Shown piece after piece: positions 54,782 through 63,965 of a stretch of DNA of 64,000 nucleotides. Position 1 is the first letter of the stretch. Every line of letters starts with the position of its first letter. The notes under the pieces are model-generated. The model saw nothing but the letters and a program-made list of their open reading frames with translations, was not told the DNA's origin and did not search any database. The position numbers and the translations under genes are program-made. Source of the stretch: Phyllobacterium zundukense (GTDB lineage Bacteria > Pseudomonadota > Alphaproteobacteria > Rhizobiales > Rhizobiaceae); the NCBI RefSeq assembly GCF_025452195.1, contig NZ_CP104973.1, positions 372,001 to 436,000 on the forward strand, read 5' to 3'.

Positions 54782-55915
54782 TTACCCGGCAAAACTTTGT
54801 CGAAATAGTGCATTCAGGTCATCGATGACGGTCCGTGCAGCGTGGCGCTGCAAAAGGCCCGCATTAAGCCTATCTGAAGCGGCTTCTTGAAAGTTCATAT
54901 AACCGTTATGGCGCGGGCGCACCCAAGCAGCTTCAAGCGTCTTGCGCGTTGCTGTGTAAAAATTCGCCGTTGCCTCATTGACGGTTTCGTCTTCCCAAGC
55001 GTCCGCGTGTGCCGGTTGACCACCCGCTGACGCATACGGTCCACGCTGTATGTCGCCTCCGGCAATCCAGTACGCGAAATCGATAGCCGCGGTGCGATTT
55101 GTTGAAAAAGCCGAAACACCGATGCCCGTGCCGCCCAGTGACGAACCAGCAGGACCATCATCACCCGCGGCGGGAATATCAGCAAAGGCGACGAGATTGG
55201 GCCTGAAACCATCGATGGAATAATTGACGTAGCCGTAGATCAACGGCGAACAGGCAATGTGCGAACCGGCCTCGCCCATCCTCTCCAGTGCCGCAATGGG
55301 ATCCATTTCGAAGCAGGCGGGATCAATCAGTGCAGCAATTTCATGCATCATTCCGAAAGCACGAATTCCAGTTTCAGGATCAATCAGTTGCCCGGTGACC
55401 GCGCAAGGTGAACCAGTATTGCCGCTCAATGTATAAAACGTCATCAGCGAATGGGGCGACCGCAGCGGCAGCAAGACCCTGCCCGCCTTCGCCAGCCTCA
55501 CTACCTCGTCCCAGCTTGCTGGCGAATTTTCGAGCAGGTCGGGCCGCCACGCACAAACTTGCGTCGCGGTATCGATCGGAAACGCCCATTGCCTCCCCTG
55601 CCAATGATAGCTTGGATAGGACTGCCCGACGCTTCCAGCGGAAAGCGCTTGCTGCTCTGTCTCACGCCCCGGCACATCGAGCGGCGCAAGACAATTTTCA
55701 GCTGTGACCTGGCCGACATGCGGATGATCGATGACGATCAGATCATATTTCCGCGCCAGCTCCTCGACGGGAAAGGACTCGAAATCCTGCAGCGAGCGCT
55801 TTTCCCATTCTATGTCTATGCCGGTCTGTTCTTTCCAGAGTTTTGAACAGGCAACCATCGGATCAAAGCCGCGCGGATGGCTCCAGGTCATCCCTTTGAG
55901 CTTGATCGCGCTCAT
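54782..55915 (-). CDS. Family 1 solute-binding-like protein without a signal peptide
   Basis: A 377-residue protein with the fold pattern of family 1 extracellular solute-binding proteins (TWSHPRGFDPMVACSKLWKEQTGIDIEWEKRSL at the start, then DLIVIDHPHVGQV, and AFPIDTATQVCAWRPDLL). It begins MSAIKLKGMTW with no hydrophobic leader, so as read it stays in the cytoplasm. Its start overlaps the CoA-transferase stop by four bases, which fixes the start and rules out a hidden upstream leader. No permease genes follow. It may be a cytoplasmic ligand-binding partner of the CoA-transferase pathway. Confidence 0.82.
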   Translation of the reverse strand: MSAIKLKGMTWSHPRGFDPMVACSKLWKEQTGIDIEWEKRSLQDFESFPVEELARKYDLIVIDHPHVGQVTAENCLAPLDVPGRETEQQALSAGSVGQSYPSYHWQGRQWAFPIDTATQVCAWRPDLLENSPASWDEVVRLAKAGRVLLPLRSPHSLMTFYTLSGNTGSPCAVTGQLIDPETGIRAFGMMHEIAALIDPACFEMDPIAALERMGEAGSHIACSPLIYGYVNYSIDGFRPNLVAFADIPAAGDDGPAGSSLGGTGIGVSAFSTNRTAAIDFAYWIAGGDIQRGPYASAGGQPAHADAWEDETVNEATANFYTATRKTLEAAWVRPRHNGYMNFQEAASDRLNAGLLQRHAARTVIDDLNALFRQSFAG

Positions 55916-57072
55916 AGGCCAAACTCTTTGCGGATCGCCTCGCTGTGTTCGCCGATACGTGGCGCGGCGCGATCAAACTTCGAGCGCTGGCCGTTGACCC
56001 TTATTGGCGAACGCGTGGTGAGGATCGAAACATGGTCGTCGCGCTCCACGGTCTGCAACATGTCGAGAACCTTGAAGCCTTCACTTTCCAGAAGCTCCTC
56101 CCAGTTCAACACCTTGGCACACCAGATATCGGCCGGTTCGAGAATGGCGAGCCAATGGTCGGTGGTCTGTGTTTCGAGCCGGGCAGCGATAATACGCTTG
56201 ATCTCGTCGCGCGCCGTGAACCAAGTAGCCGGGTTGTCGCGGTAGGGCGCTAGATCATCGAGCGAAAGCAGGTCTGCCAATTTCGGCAGCGGGGTCATCG
56301 CCAGCGCCAGATAGCTGTCCTTCGTGTGGTAAACGCCGTAGGGAGCGGAAAGATAAGCGTGGGCACTGCGGAAATCCGAACGTTTTGGCAGGCGCCGGCC
56401 GTCGTTCAAATGTGTGGTCAAAACTTCGAACTGGAAGTCGATGAGCGATTCCATCAGACTTGTCTCGATGTGACTGCCCTTGCCAGTGACGCCGCGCCTG
56501 ACAAGACAGGCGAGAATGCCCTGCACGATCGCCGCGCCCGCCAGCATATCGCCTACCGCCAGCCCAAATGGCACTGGCCCTTGGCTCTCGTCGCCGTTCA
56601 ACCACATCAGTCCGGAACGGGACTGCGCCAAAAGATCCTGACCCGGGCGAGAAACCCAAGGGCCTTCATCGCCATAGCCGGAAATACTGGCATAGACGAG
56701 ACGCGGGTTGATTGCCTTCACCGCCTCGTAGTCGAGACCAAGGCGCTGGATGACACCGGGGCGGAAATTCTGGATCACCACATCTGCGTTGGCGAGCAAT
56801 GATTTCAAAGCCGCAAGATCAGCCTCGTTCTTCATGTCAATCGCCAGACTCTCCTTGGCCCGGTTGATCGCATGGAAGATTGTCGAGTCGCCGCCGATTT
56901 CCGTATCGCTCAGATAAAGCCGCCGGGAGAGGTCGCCTCCATCAGGCCGCTCGATTTTGATGACACGTGCGCCGAGATCCATCAGGCGCAGTGACGCATA
57001 AGGCCCGGACAGGAACTGGCTCATATCGACGACAAGCAGGCCCGCCAACGGTAATTCATTCTCGGCAGTCAT
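55912..57072 (-). CDS. CaiB/BaiF family (class III) CoA-transferase
   Basis: A 386-residue class III CoA-transferase. The catalytic Asp175 lies in FGLAVGDMLAGAAIVQGILACL, and the N-terminal LLVVDMSQFLSGPYASLRLMDLGARVIKIERPDGGD is the family signature. It transfers CoA between carboxylic acids; substrates are unknown. Its ATG overlaps the ancestral maoC stop in the arrangement TAATG, and its own end overlaps the next gene by four bases. The three-gene operon suggests activation of an organic acid to its CoA ester followed by hydration. Confidence 0.92.
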   Translation of the reverse strand: MTAENELPLAGLLVVDMSQFLSGPYASLRLMDLGARVIKIERPDGGDLSRRLYLSDTEIGGDSTIFHAINRAKESLAIDMKNEADLAALKSLLANADVVIQNFRPGVIQRLGLDYEAVKAINPRLVYASISGYGDEGPWVSRPGQDLLAQSRSGLMWLNGDESQGPVPFGLAVGDMLAGAAIVQGILACLVRRGVTGKGSHIETSLMESLIDFQFEVLTTHLNDGRRLPKRSDFRSAHAYLSAPYGVYHTKDSYLALAMTPLPKLADLLSLDDLAPYRDNPATWFTARDEIKRIIAARLETQTTDHWLAILEPADIWCAKVLNWEELLESEGFKVLDMLQTVERDDHVSILTTRSPIRVNGQRSKFDRAAPRIGEHSEAIRKEFGL

Positions 57073-57115
57073 TATTTCTCGGTCTTTCCAACGAAATTGG
57101 CGGGCTTTTGGTATT

Positions 57116-57673
57116 TTACAGTCTGCAAATGTTCGCAGTACAGAACGAGTTCACCCTCGTTCTGTACACTTGATAGCTCGCACGGATCAGGCCCAACTCC
57201 ATGTAGCGCGGGCGCTTATCCAGATTGGTGCGGATGGTGTAGATCGTGTCATTGAGGAAGACCGGCTTGATGAAACGCAACTTGTCATAGCCATAGGAAA
57301 AGGCATTGACGCAATTGGTTGCCACGAGCCCGAGGCCTGCGGAAAACACGAAAGCGCCGGCAACGAGCCGCTTGCCGAAGATGCCCTCGCTTTCGGCAAA
57401 CATCTGGTCCTGCACATAAGGGTGAATGTCGGTAACCAGCATGTTGAACGTGTGGCTATCGCTTTCGGCAATTGTTCGGCGCAATGATCGTATCTTCTGC
57501 CCCACCGGCCAATCTTCGTAAAACCAGTTCTCGGCATTCCAGACGGGCAGCGCGGCATGGTCTCCAGGCATGTTTTTCGGGTGCGTGGAGGAGACGCCAA
57601 CGGTCGGTTCAAAATCGGTCATGGCCGCAAGGCTACTGCAAGTGGACGTTGCTTCTTCAATCTCATGCGTCAT
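57116..57673 (-). CDS. MaoC-like dehydratase with frameshifted C-terminus
   Basis: About 186 residues as read. The hotdog-fold MaoC pattern is present: [53 protein letters not shown] and [15 protein letters not shown]. After QVYR the frame turns into an unrelated 14-residue end. Adding one base near 57158-57163 restores a 30-residue continuation ([19 protein letters not shown] and on) that ends with TAA at 57074-57072, overlapping the next gene's ATG. The break lies inside a perfect 12-bp inverted repeat. Family function is hydration of enoyl-CoA. The start (57673 or 57622) is uncertain. It may be inactive or still partly active. Confidence 0.8.
   Translation of the reverse strand: MTHEIEEATSTCSSLAAMTDFEPTVGVSSTHPKNMPGDHAALPVWNAENWFYEDWPVGQKIRSLRRTIAESDSHTFNMLVTDIHPYVQDQMFAESEGIFGKRLVAGAFVFSAGLGLVATNCVNAFSYGYDKLRFIKPVFLNDTIYTIRTNLDKRPRYMELGLIRASYQVYRTRVNSFCTANICRL
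57138..57167. repeat. Perfect 12-bp inverted repeat at the maoC frameshift
   Basis: GTACAGAACGAG (57138-57149) and CTCGTTCTGTAC (57156-57167) pair perfectly around a 6-base loop inside the coding sequence, exactly where the maoC frame is lost. The ancestral sequence needs one more base in the 57156-57167 arm, so it would have been an imperfect palindrome. Confidence 0.9.
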
Positions 57674-57690
57674 CCTCCCACATCTTCTCT

Positions 57691-57709
57691 TGTGAATAAT
57701 CTTTTCACA
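57691..57709. promoter_or_regulatory. Inverted repeat upstream of the maoC operon
   Basis: TGTGAA (57691-57696) and TTCACA (57704-57709) form a 6-bp inverted repeat with 7 bases between, 18 bases or more upstream of the maoC start. It lies where an operator would be expected. The regulator is not in the window. Confidence 0.3.
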
Positions 57710-57853
57710 TATGGGTATGAATAACAAGGGTGGAAGCGGTAAATCCTAACTATGGAGGATGCCCTCGCCCAACTAGGCGTTCGCGGTCGAAAAGACTCTG
57801 GAAGTAAATTTGCGGCCCAATGGATACAAGACAGAGCGATACGCCGCTAAAGT

Positions 57854-59098
57854 TCACCTGATTGCAGCGATCAAATCCTTATCGGGAAAGCAGGTAGGCG
57901 CCAGTCCCTGTTTTGCCTGCCAATCACCAATTGAGCGACGAGTTTTAAAACCGGGAAAACCATCCGCGCCACCCGCATCATAGCCCTTCTTTTCCAGCGC
58001 CCGCTGGAGTCCCGCGATATCGGAACGATAGAGTCCGCCGACATCGCCCCAACCGGCGGAAAAGCCCGTTGCGCCGTGCGCGATACGATCCCCGACATGG
58101 CTGATAAACAGCGCATAGAGATCACTCATGTTGTATTCCTTGATCACATAAAAATTCTTGGTGACGATGAATGCCGGGCCGTGCCGTCCAGCAGGCATCA
58201 GCAGAAAGCCTTCACGTTTGGTCTCGCTGGAAGGAAATGGCTTGCCGTTGACGCGGGCAATGCCGAGCTTTTCCCACGCTGCAAAAGGCTTGCCTTGGTC
58301 AGGACCTTCCAGCGCACAACTGACATTAGCCGGAACATTGACCTCATAACCCCAGTCACGGCCGTCCTGCCAGCCATATTGCGCAAGGTAGTGCGCGATA
58401 GAACCAAGCGTGTCGGGTACAGAATTCCAGATGTCACGTTTGCCATCCCCGTCAAAGTCTACGGCGTGTTCGAGATATGAACTCGGCATGAATTGCGGCT
58501 GGCCCAAGGCGCCCGCCCAGGAACTTTTCATGCTGCCGGCGCTGATATATCCTCTTTGAACGATCTCCAGTGCGGCGACAAGCTCTTCTCGGAACATATC
58601 CTTGCGCGTCGCCATGAAAGCCTTGGTGCCGAGCACGGTAAACGCATTGTTTGGAATTTTGACACTGCCGTAACCGCTCTCACGTCCCCAGATCGCGAGT
58701 ACGATCTCACCCGGCACACCATATTTCGCCTCGACTGCCTTCAAGATGCGCGCATATTGCCCGGAACGGGCCGTTCCTCCAGAGGTGACCGCATTGATTG
58801 TCTTGTCATTGAAATACTTGCCGGGCGAACCGAACTCGGATTGAGTCTGCTTCTTCGGTGTCTGAGGTTTTTCACCCGGCATTACGAGGTCGGGAAGCTC
58901 TAAATTCAGCGACACACCCGAGAAAGCCTGATCGAAGGTCGCCTTGGAAATACCTTTCGATTTGGCCTCCGGCCAGAGATCATTGGCGAGCCATGTTTGA
59001 AACTGTGTTTCGATCTCGGGGTTCGACGCGGCCACCGCTGAAGAACTCAGAAGCACTCCAATCAGTACGAGGGCAAATTTCACCAGACCTCTGATCAA
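57854..59098 (-). CDS. Lytic murein transglycosylase (MltB type) with peptidoglycan-binding domain
   Basis: A 414-residue secreted enzyme with a signal peptide (hydrophobic 7-20, AVAA cleavage near 24), an MltB-type SLT domain with catalytic Glu140 in IWGRESGYG, the GALGQPQFMPSSYL segment, and a C-terminal peptidoglycan-binding domain (from about 348, IAGLQRALEKKGYDAGGADG). It cuts glycan strands in the periplasm. There is no lipobox Cys, so it is soluble. The start is TTG at 59098, supported by GGGAG upstream and by the signal peptide directly after it. It follows recR by 10 bases. Confidence 0.92.
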   Translation of the reverse strand: MIRGLVKFALVLIGVLLSSSAVAASNPEIETQFQTWLANDLWPEAKSKGISKATFDQAFSGVSLNLELPDLVMPGEKPQTPKKQTQSEFGSPGKYFNDKTINAVTSGGTARSGQYARILKAVEAKYGVPGEIVLAIWGRESGYGSVKIPNNAFTVLGTKAFMATRKDMFREELVAALEIVQRGYISAGSMKSSWAGALGQPQFMPSSYLEHAVDFDGDGKRDIWNSVPDTLGSIAHYLAQYGWQDGRDWGYEVNVPANVSCALEGPDQGKPFAAWEKLGIARVNGKPFPSSETKREGFLLMPAGRHGPAFIVTKNFYVIKEYNMSDLYALFISHVGDRIAHGATGFSAGWGDVGGLYRSDIAGLQRALEKKGYDAGGADGFPGFKTRRSIGDWQAKQGLAPTCFPDKDLIAAIR

Positions 59099-59108
59099 AG
59101 CGTTCTCC

Positions 59109-59714
59109 CTACAGCGATGTTCGCGCCCGCAGCGCGGCGGTCAAGGTTCCTTCGTCAAGATAATCGAGCTCGCCGCCAACAGGGACACCATGGGCGAGCC
59201 GTGTGACGCGAACATCAAGGCCTGAAAGCTGGTCAGTAATATAGTGTGCTGTCGTCTGGCCCTCGACCGTGGCGTTGACTGCAAGGATTACCTCCTTGAT
59301 CTCGCCTTCCGCCACCCGCCCAACGAGCGATGCGATATTGAGATCGTCCGGCCCGATGCCATCCAGGGGCGACATACGCCCGCCAAGCACGTGATAGCGC
59401 ACGTTCATCGACCCGGCACGCTCCAGCGCCCAGAGATCGGAAACGTCTTCGACAACGATCAGTGTTGCGCGTTCGCGGCGCGGGTCAGTGCAGATCATGC
59501 ACGGATCAGATGTATCGACGTTGCCACACGTCGAGCAGATACGCACCTTTTCAGCGGCATCCTGCATGGCAGAACCAAGTGGTATCAGCAGCGCTTCCTT
59601 CTTCTTGATGAGATGCAGCGCAGCCCGGCGCGCCGAACGCGGCCCGAGCCCTGGCACTTTGGCCAGGAGCTGGATCAGACGCTCAATTTCAGGACCGGCG
59701 ATTCGTTTCGACAT
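59109..59714 (-). CDS. recR: Recombination mediator protein RecR
   Basis: A 201-residue protein of standard RecR length. The helix-hairpin-helix [16 protein letters not shown] (about 20-35) is followed by a zinc finger (Cys60, Cys63, Cys72, Cys75) and a Toprim domain ([36 protein letters not shown]). With RecO it loads RecA on gapped DNA. Conserved neighbours ybaB and dnaX lie upstream, though separated here by a 430-base gap. No clear ribosome binding site precedes the ATG. Confidence 0.95.
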   Translation of the reverse strand: MSKRIAGPEIERLIQLLAKVPGLGPRSARRAALHLIKKKEALLIPLGSAMQDAAEKVRICSTCGNVDTSDPCMICTDPRRERATLIVVEDVSDLWALERAGSMNVRYHVLGGRMSPLDGIGPDDLNIASLVGRVAEGEIKEVILAVNATVEGQTTAHYITDQLSGLDVRVTRLAHGVPVGGELDYLDEGTLTAALRARTSL

Positions 59715-60001
59715 AGCGTGGGTTTAGAGCAATTTAGCGCTTTAGGGAATCACTACGCGCAACAACTGTAGCGAACAGGCCGGCGAAAACCACAACCCTG
59801 TATGCGTTGCTGCCAACCTTCAATACGTCCATGATCGGGATAGGGTGCACTTGCGCCAATGGTTCGAAGGTGAAGCAGCAGCATCGTGCCAGCCGATGCA
59901 TCGGGAGAATAGGCCACCCGACTGCGGCAACAGGCCTTGCCATCGAATGTGGAGGTAAACTATGCGGAGATTTCCGTTTAGTGTTGCCCTCATTATGAAA
60001 A

Positions 60002-60081
60002 GAACCCGGAGCAGCTGGTCACTGACAATCCGGGTTCAATTCATATAAGAGGAAAGGGGGACGGGCGAAAGCTCGTTCCCC
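60002..60081 (-). terminator. Two hairpins after ybaB, probable end of the dnaX-ybaB transcript
   Basis: An 11-bp stem with a four-base loop (GGGGGACGGGC-gaaa-GCTCGTTCCCC on the plus strand, 60056-60081, two G-T pairs) lies 63 bases after the ybaB stop and is followed on the minus strand by the T-rich CTTTCCTCTT. A second hairpin, GAACCCGG/CCGGGTTC, is at 60002-60037. The rest of the 59715-60144 gap has no supported gene and should contain the recR promoter. Confidence 0.55.
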
Positions 60082-60144
60082 ACTCCAAGGTCAATATAGC
60101 CGATACCGGCATCTTTTCCAATAAACTTGTGGTTGCCGCTCGCG

Positions 60145-60468
60145 CTAGAAGGGCAGCTTGAATCCGGGCGGGATTGGCAGGCCTGCGGTCAGCGCCTGCG
60201 TCTTCTCGGCCATAATCGCCTCGACCTTCATCTTGGCTTCGTTGTGCGCCGCGATGATCAGGTCCTCGATAACCTCGATATCGTCTTCCTTGAACAGCGA
60301 CGGATCAATGGTGAGAGCGGTCAGCGCGCCTTTGCCCGAGAGTTTTACAGTCACAAGGCCGCCCCCTGCTTGGCCTTCCGCTTCAAGTGCAGAAATCTCT
60401 TCCTGCATGGCCGCCATCTTGGCCTGCATTTCTTTGGCCTGTTTCATCATGCCCATAATGTCACGCAT
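60145..60468 (-). CDS. ybaB: YbaB/EbfC family nucleoid-associated protein
   Basis: A 107-residue protein matching Yba[48 protein letters not shown] and so on to PGFKLPF. It forms dimers that bind DNA and are associated with the nucleoid. CAGGAG lies just before the ATG at 60468, 16 bases after the dnaX stop, so it is co-transcribed with dnaX. The linkage dnaX-ybaB-recR is conserved widely. Confidence 0.95.
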   Translation of the reverse strand: MRDIMGMMKQAKEMQAKMAAMQEEISALEAEGQAGGGLVTVKLSGKGALTALTIDPSLFKEDDIEVIEDLIIAAHNEAKMKVEAIMAEKTQALTAGLPIPPGFKLPF

Positions 60469-60484
60469 GGAAAACTCCTGTTGT

Positions 60485-62290
60485 TCAATCGTCTTCTTCG
60501 ATGGGTGCCAGTGTATCACCACTGGTAGCCGCACCCTCGATGATTTCGTTGTCCGCTTGTCCGGCTGGCGCCGCGATGCGTACATTTATAATCTTCGCGC
60601 CTGGAAATCTCGACAGGATAGCCGCAACATCCGGATCTGACCTGGCATCGCTCAAAAGTGAGTCGCGTTTCGCAGTTTCGGTCTCGTTGATCGTCGCATT
60701 GCCCTGCTCGCGCGAAAGCGAAACCATCCAGCGAATACCGGTCCAATCACTCAGCCTCTGAGAGAGGTCGGTCAAAAGCGTTTTGGGCGCGTTGTCGGTC
60801 AGGTTGATTTCTAACCTTCCCGGCTTGATCGTGACGAGCCGCACACAATTCTTGACCATGATCTTGAATTGCATGTCCCGCTGCTTTTCCGCCAGCGCGA
60901 TGACATCCTCGATACTGTTGACCGGCACCGTGGGCGCCGCCTGTTCGATTGCCGGCGGAGCGATCGGCTCGGACCTTGCAGCAGGTTCGACCAGACGCAT
61001 GGTGGCACCACCATTGGAGTTGATCGCACCGCGCGCCGAAGCGATCGCGTCGATAGAACGTGCCACGGCTCCACCGCCATTTCCGGGACGCGGGCCATCA
61101 CTGCGCGGAGCCTGAGCGGTAAGCGGTCCACCCTCCTCCAGCGATTTCAACGCCTCGTCCAGCGTCGGCAGGTCGGCAGCATGGGCAAGCCGGATCAACA
61201 GCATTTCCGCTGCCTGCACAGGGCGGCTGGAATTGTCGACTTCGGTTATGCCTTTAAGCAGCATCTGCCAGGTCCGCGACAGAACCCGGATGGACAGCTT
61301 CTCGGAAAAATCCTTGCCACGCGTCCGTTCATCTTCCGAGAGGGAAATGTCATCGGCCACGTCGGGTGTGAAACGGATACGCGTCACCAGATGATTGAAA
61401 TCGGCAAGATCGGTCAGCACAACGCTCGGGTCTGCACCTACATCATATTGCGCACGGAATTCACGCAAGGCAGATGCAACGTCGCCGCGCATCAGCATCT
61501 CAAACAAGTCGATAATGCGAGCCCGATCCGCGAGGCCGAGCATTGAACGAACGGCCCCGGCATCGACGGTGCCCGCACCATGGGCAATGGCCTGATCGAA
61601 GATCGAGAGCGAATCGCGCACCGACCCTTCGCCCGCCCGGGCAATCATGCTGAGCGATGCATCGTCGACGGTGATTGCTTCGAGGTCTGCAATCTTCTTC
61701 AAATGCCCGATCAGGAGACTTGTGTCGATGCGGCGCAGGTCAAAGCGCTGGCAGCGAGACAAAACAGTAATCGGAACCTTGCGGATTTCCGTGGTGGCAA
61801 AGATGAATTTTACATGGGGCGGCGGTTCTTCGAGAGTCTTCAACAGCCCGTTGAAGGCCTGATTGGAGAGCATGTGCACTTCGTCGATGATGTAGACCTT
61901 GTAGCGCGCCGAAACGGGGCGATACCGCACCTGCTCGATAATCTCGCGGATGTCGTCGATACCCGTGTGGGAAGCGGCATCCATCTCGATCACGTCGACA
62001 TGGCGGCCTTCCATGATCGCCTGGCAATGTTCGCCCGGCACCGAAAGATCGATCGTCGGCTTGTCGATGTCAGTTGTCTTATAATTGAGCGCGCGTGCGA
62101 GGATACGTGCAGTCGTCGTCTTGCCGACCCCACGGACGCCCGTCAGCATCCATGCCTGCGCAATGCGGCCGGTCTCGAACGCATTGGTCAATGTACGGAC
62201 CATCGGCTCCTGGCCGATCAGATCGTCAAAATTCTGCGGGCGATATTTGCGGGCGAGCACGCGATAGGCGCTGTCTGCCATGGTGTTCAT
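60485..62290 (-). CDS. dnaX: DNA polymerase III subunit gamma/tau
   Basis: A 601-residue clamp-loader ATPase. Walker A is [10 protein letters not shown] (51-60), Walker [11 protein letters not shown], and the SRC-type arginine finger region [11 protein letters not shown] follows. The C-terminal third holds the tau-like segment that binds polymerase. The zinc module seen in E. coli keeps only one of its cysteines here ([10 protein letters not shown]), as in other alphaproteobacteria. AGGAGCGG precedes ATG 62290. The SRP RNA gene lies directly upstream. Confidence 0.95.
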   Translation of the reverse strand: MNTMADSAYRVLARKYRPQNFDDLIGQEPMVRTLTNAFETGRIAQAWMLTGVRGVGKTTTARILARALNYKTTDIDKPTIDLSVPGEHCQAIMEGRHVDVIEMDAASHTGIDDIREIIEQVRYRPVSARYKVYIIDEVHMLSNQAFNGLLKTLEEPPPHVKFIFATTEIRKVPITVLSRCQRFDLRRIDTSLLIGHLKKIADLEAITVDDASLSMIARAGEGSVRDSLSIFDQAIAHGAGTVDAGAVRSMLGLADRARIIDLFEMLMRGDVASALREFRAQYDVGADPSVVLTDLADFNHLVTRIRFTPDVADDISLSEDERTRGKDFSEKLSIRVLSRTWQMLLKGITEVDNSSRPVQAAEMLLIRLAHAADLPTLDEALKSLEEGGPLTAQAPRSDGPRPGNGGGAVARSIDAIASARGAINSNGGATMRLVEPAARSEPIAPPAIEQAAPTVPVNSIEDVIALAEKQRDMQFKIMVKNCVRLVTIKPGRLEINLTDNAPKTLLTDLSQRLSDWTGIRWMVSLSREQGNATINETETAKRDSLLSDARSDPDVAAILSRFPGAKIINVRIAAPAGQADNEIIEGAATSGDTLAPIEEDD

Positions 62291-62399
62291 TCCGCTCCTG
62301 CTTTGGTCTACTCGCGTCGCGCAAGTTTGGACCGCCATACACCACAGCGTCAATGCCGATAACGGCTTTGACACAGGCAAGGTGACAAAGAAGAAAGGG

Positions 62400-62497
62400 T
62401 GGGAGGCTGGCACGGCGACCCGTGCCTGGCTCGTTGGGGCTGCTTCCTTCCGGACCTGACCCGGTTGGCGAGTGGCTCGTCCACCACCAACCTCCCG
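62400..62497 (-). ncRNA. ffs: Signal recognition particle RNA, small bacterial type (4.5S)
   Basis: The minus strand carries the SRP core GGTCAGGTCCGGAAGGAAGC, the tip loop bound by Ffh, in a long hairpin closed by GGGAGG (from 62496) and CCTCCC (to 62401). The length of about 98 bases and the position before dnaX are typical of this order. End points are estimated from the closing stem. Confidence 0.93.
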
Positions 62498-62567
62498 AGG
62501 CTCATATCGGCAATTCGCACGCAAAAAGCAAGCGTACAGCCGAAAAAACTGCTATTTGTCGCAAATC

Positions 62568-62969
62568 ATGATGTTCGAACTCGATAGCAAGCTTGCAGCA
62601 GACACATTTTCCATTGCGAGACTGGGTCTCTGCGACCTGCGCCTGATGAATGACCGCCGCTGGCCATGGCTGATCCTGGTTCCACAGCGCCCGAATATCT
62701 GCGAGATCCATGAAATGACACCGCTCGATCAGACGATGCTCACCTTCGAGGCAGGAATCGCCGCACAGGCGCTGAAAACCGTGGTCAACTGCGAAAAAAT
62801 CAACACAGCCGCCATCGGGAATATTGTCCGGCAGCTGCATCTGCATGTCATTGCGCGCAACAGCGGCGATCCTGCTTGGCCCGGACCAGTCTGGGGCTTT
62901 GGGAAGCGCGAGCCTTATGAGGAAAAAGAAGCAAAGGCCTTTGCGAACGCGATACTGAAGGCTATCTAA
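62568..62969 (+). CDS. HIT domain protein
   Basis: A 133-residue histidine triad family protein. The triad-like motif is QLHLHVIARN; the first and second histidines are present, while the third position of H-x-H-x-H is Ala-Arg, so the active motif is shortened compared with HINT proteins, as in some family members of this order. WPWLILVPQRPNICEIHEM precedes it. It probably hydrolyses or binds nucleotides. Two ATGs are adjacent (62568, 62571) and no ribosome binding site is clear. It ends directly before the nudC region. Confidence 0.85.
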   Translation: MMFELDSKLAADTFSIARLGLCDLRLMNDRRWPWLILVPQRPNICEIHEMTPLDQTMLTFEAGIAAQALKTVVNCEKINTAAIGNIVRQLHLHVIARNSGDPAWPGPVWGFGKREPYEEKEAKAFANAILKAI

Positions 62970-63020
62970 TTGCTCAATGTACCTGCCTTCCCACGCTGGA
63001 GGCTTCGCGGAGTTCCATCC

Positions 63021-63962
63021 ATGCCTTTTCACCTCTTCGATGCTCCGGATATGGAGCCAAGCCATTTCGTCGGCTTTGCCGGAAACAGGATCAATCGTCA
63101 TTCGGAAAAGCGCAACGACGATGTGGTGGCCACTGCACTTGCCAACGCCAACGCTCGCATCCTGCTCACTGGTCAGGGCCAAGTGCTGGTTATGGGTGGC
63201 GACACGGGCAGTGCGCTATTCAGTCTGCAAGACGCAACAGCACTGTTACCTGCCCCGGACAAGACCATATATCTCGGTATGCAGGACGACATGCCGATTC
63301 TTGCCTCCGCCAGCGGCTTCGATTTTGCAGCCTTGCCGGATTCGATCAGGGCGTTCGACTACCGTTCCGTCTATACGCAAGGCCTCGTCCCGCCAGACCA
63401 GCTCGGCGCGATGGCGCAGGCTGTCTCGTTGCTGACATGGCACGAGAATCACAAGTTCTGCGGCCGGTGCGGCACTGAAACCGTGATGCGCGACGGAGGC
63501 TACCGGCGCACCTGCCCCAATTGCGAGGCACAGCATTTCCCTCGCACCGATCCGGTTGCGATCATGATGGTAGTACACGAAGACAAGTGTCTTCTGGCAC
63601 GCGGCGCGCATTTCGGCCCTGGCATGTATTCCTGCCTCGCGGGCTTCATCGAACCAGGTGAAACGATCGAAAACGCTGTGCGCCGCGAGACGTTCGAGGA
63701 AACGAACCTGCCGGTCGGCCGCGTGCTTTATCATGCCAGCCAACCCTGGCCCTTCCCCTATTCACTAATGATCGGCTGCCATGCGGAGGCACTCTCCGAC
63801 GAGTTCATGCTGGACAAGGCCGAACTTGAGGACGGGCGCTGGTTCTCTCGCGAGGAAGTTGTCGCGATGCTCGATCGCAGCCATCCTGACGGGCTGATGA
63901 CCCCGCCGCCAGGCGCCATCGCTGCGCACCTCATTCGCAGTTGGGTGCAGAGCGGAGTTTAG
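63021..63962 (+). CDS. nudC: NADH pyrophosphatase (NAD+ diphosphatase, Nudix)
   Basis: A 313-residue enzyme with an N-terminal NudC domain, a zinc ribbon (Cys147, Cys150, Cys165, Cys168 in FCGRCG and CPNC) and a Nudix box (GFIEPGETIENAVRRETFEE, from about 208) followed by SQPWPFPYSLM, the SQPWPFPxS signature of NADH pyrophosphatases. It cleaves NADH and can remove NAD caps from RNA. The ATG at 63021 is used; the frame is open to 62970 without an ATG. It follows the HIT gene. Confidence 0.94.
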   Translation: MPFHLFDAPDMEPSHFVGFAGNRINRHSEKRNDDVVATALANANARILLTGQGQVLVMGGDTGSALFSLQDATALLPAPDKTIYLGMQDDMPILASASGFDFAALPDSIRAFDYRSVYTQGLVPPDQLGAMAQAVSLLTWHENHKFCGRCGTETVMRDGGYRRTCPNCEAQHFPRTDPVAIMMVVHEDKCLLARGAHFGPGMYSCLAGFIEPGETIENAVRRETFEETNLPVGRVLYHASQPWPFPYSLMIGCHAEALSDEFMLDKAELEDGRWFSREEVVAMLDRSHPDGLMTPPPGAIAAHLIRSWVQSGV

Positions 63963-63965
63963 GCC

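Noticed and set aside
59734..59943. A 69-codon minus-strand frame before recR
   Set aside because: No ribosome binding site and no recognisable sequence; its end looks mildly membrane-like, but support is too thin.
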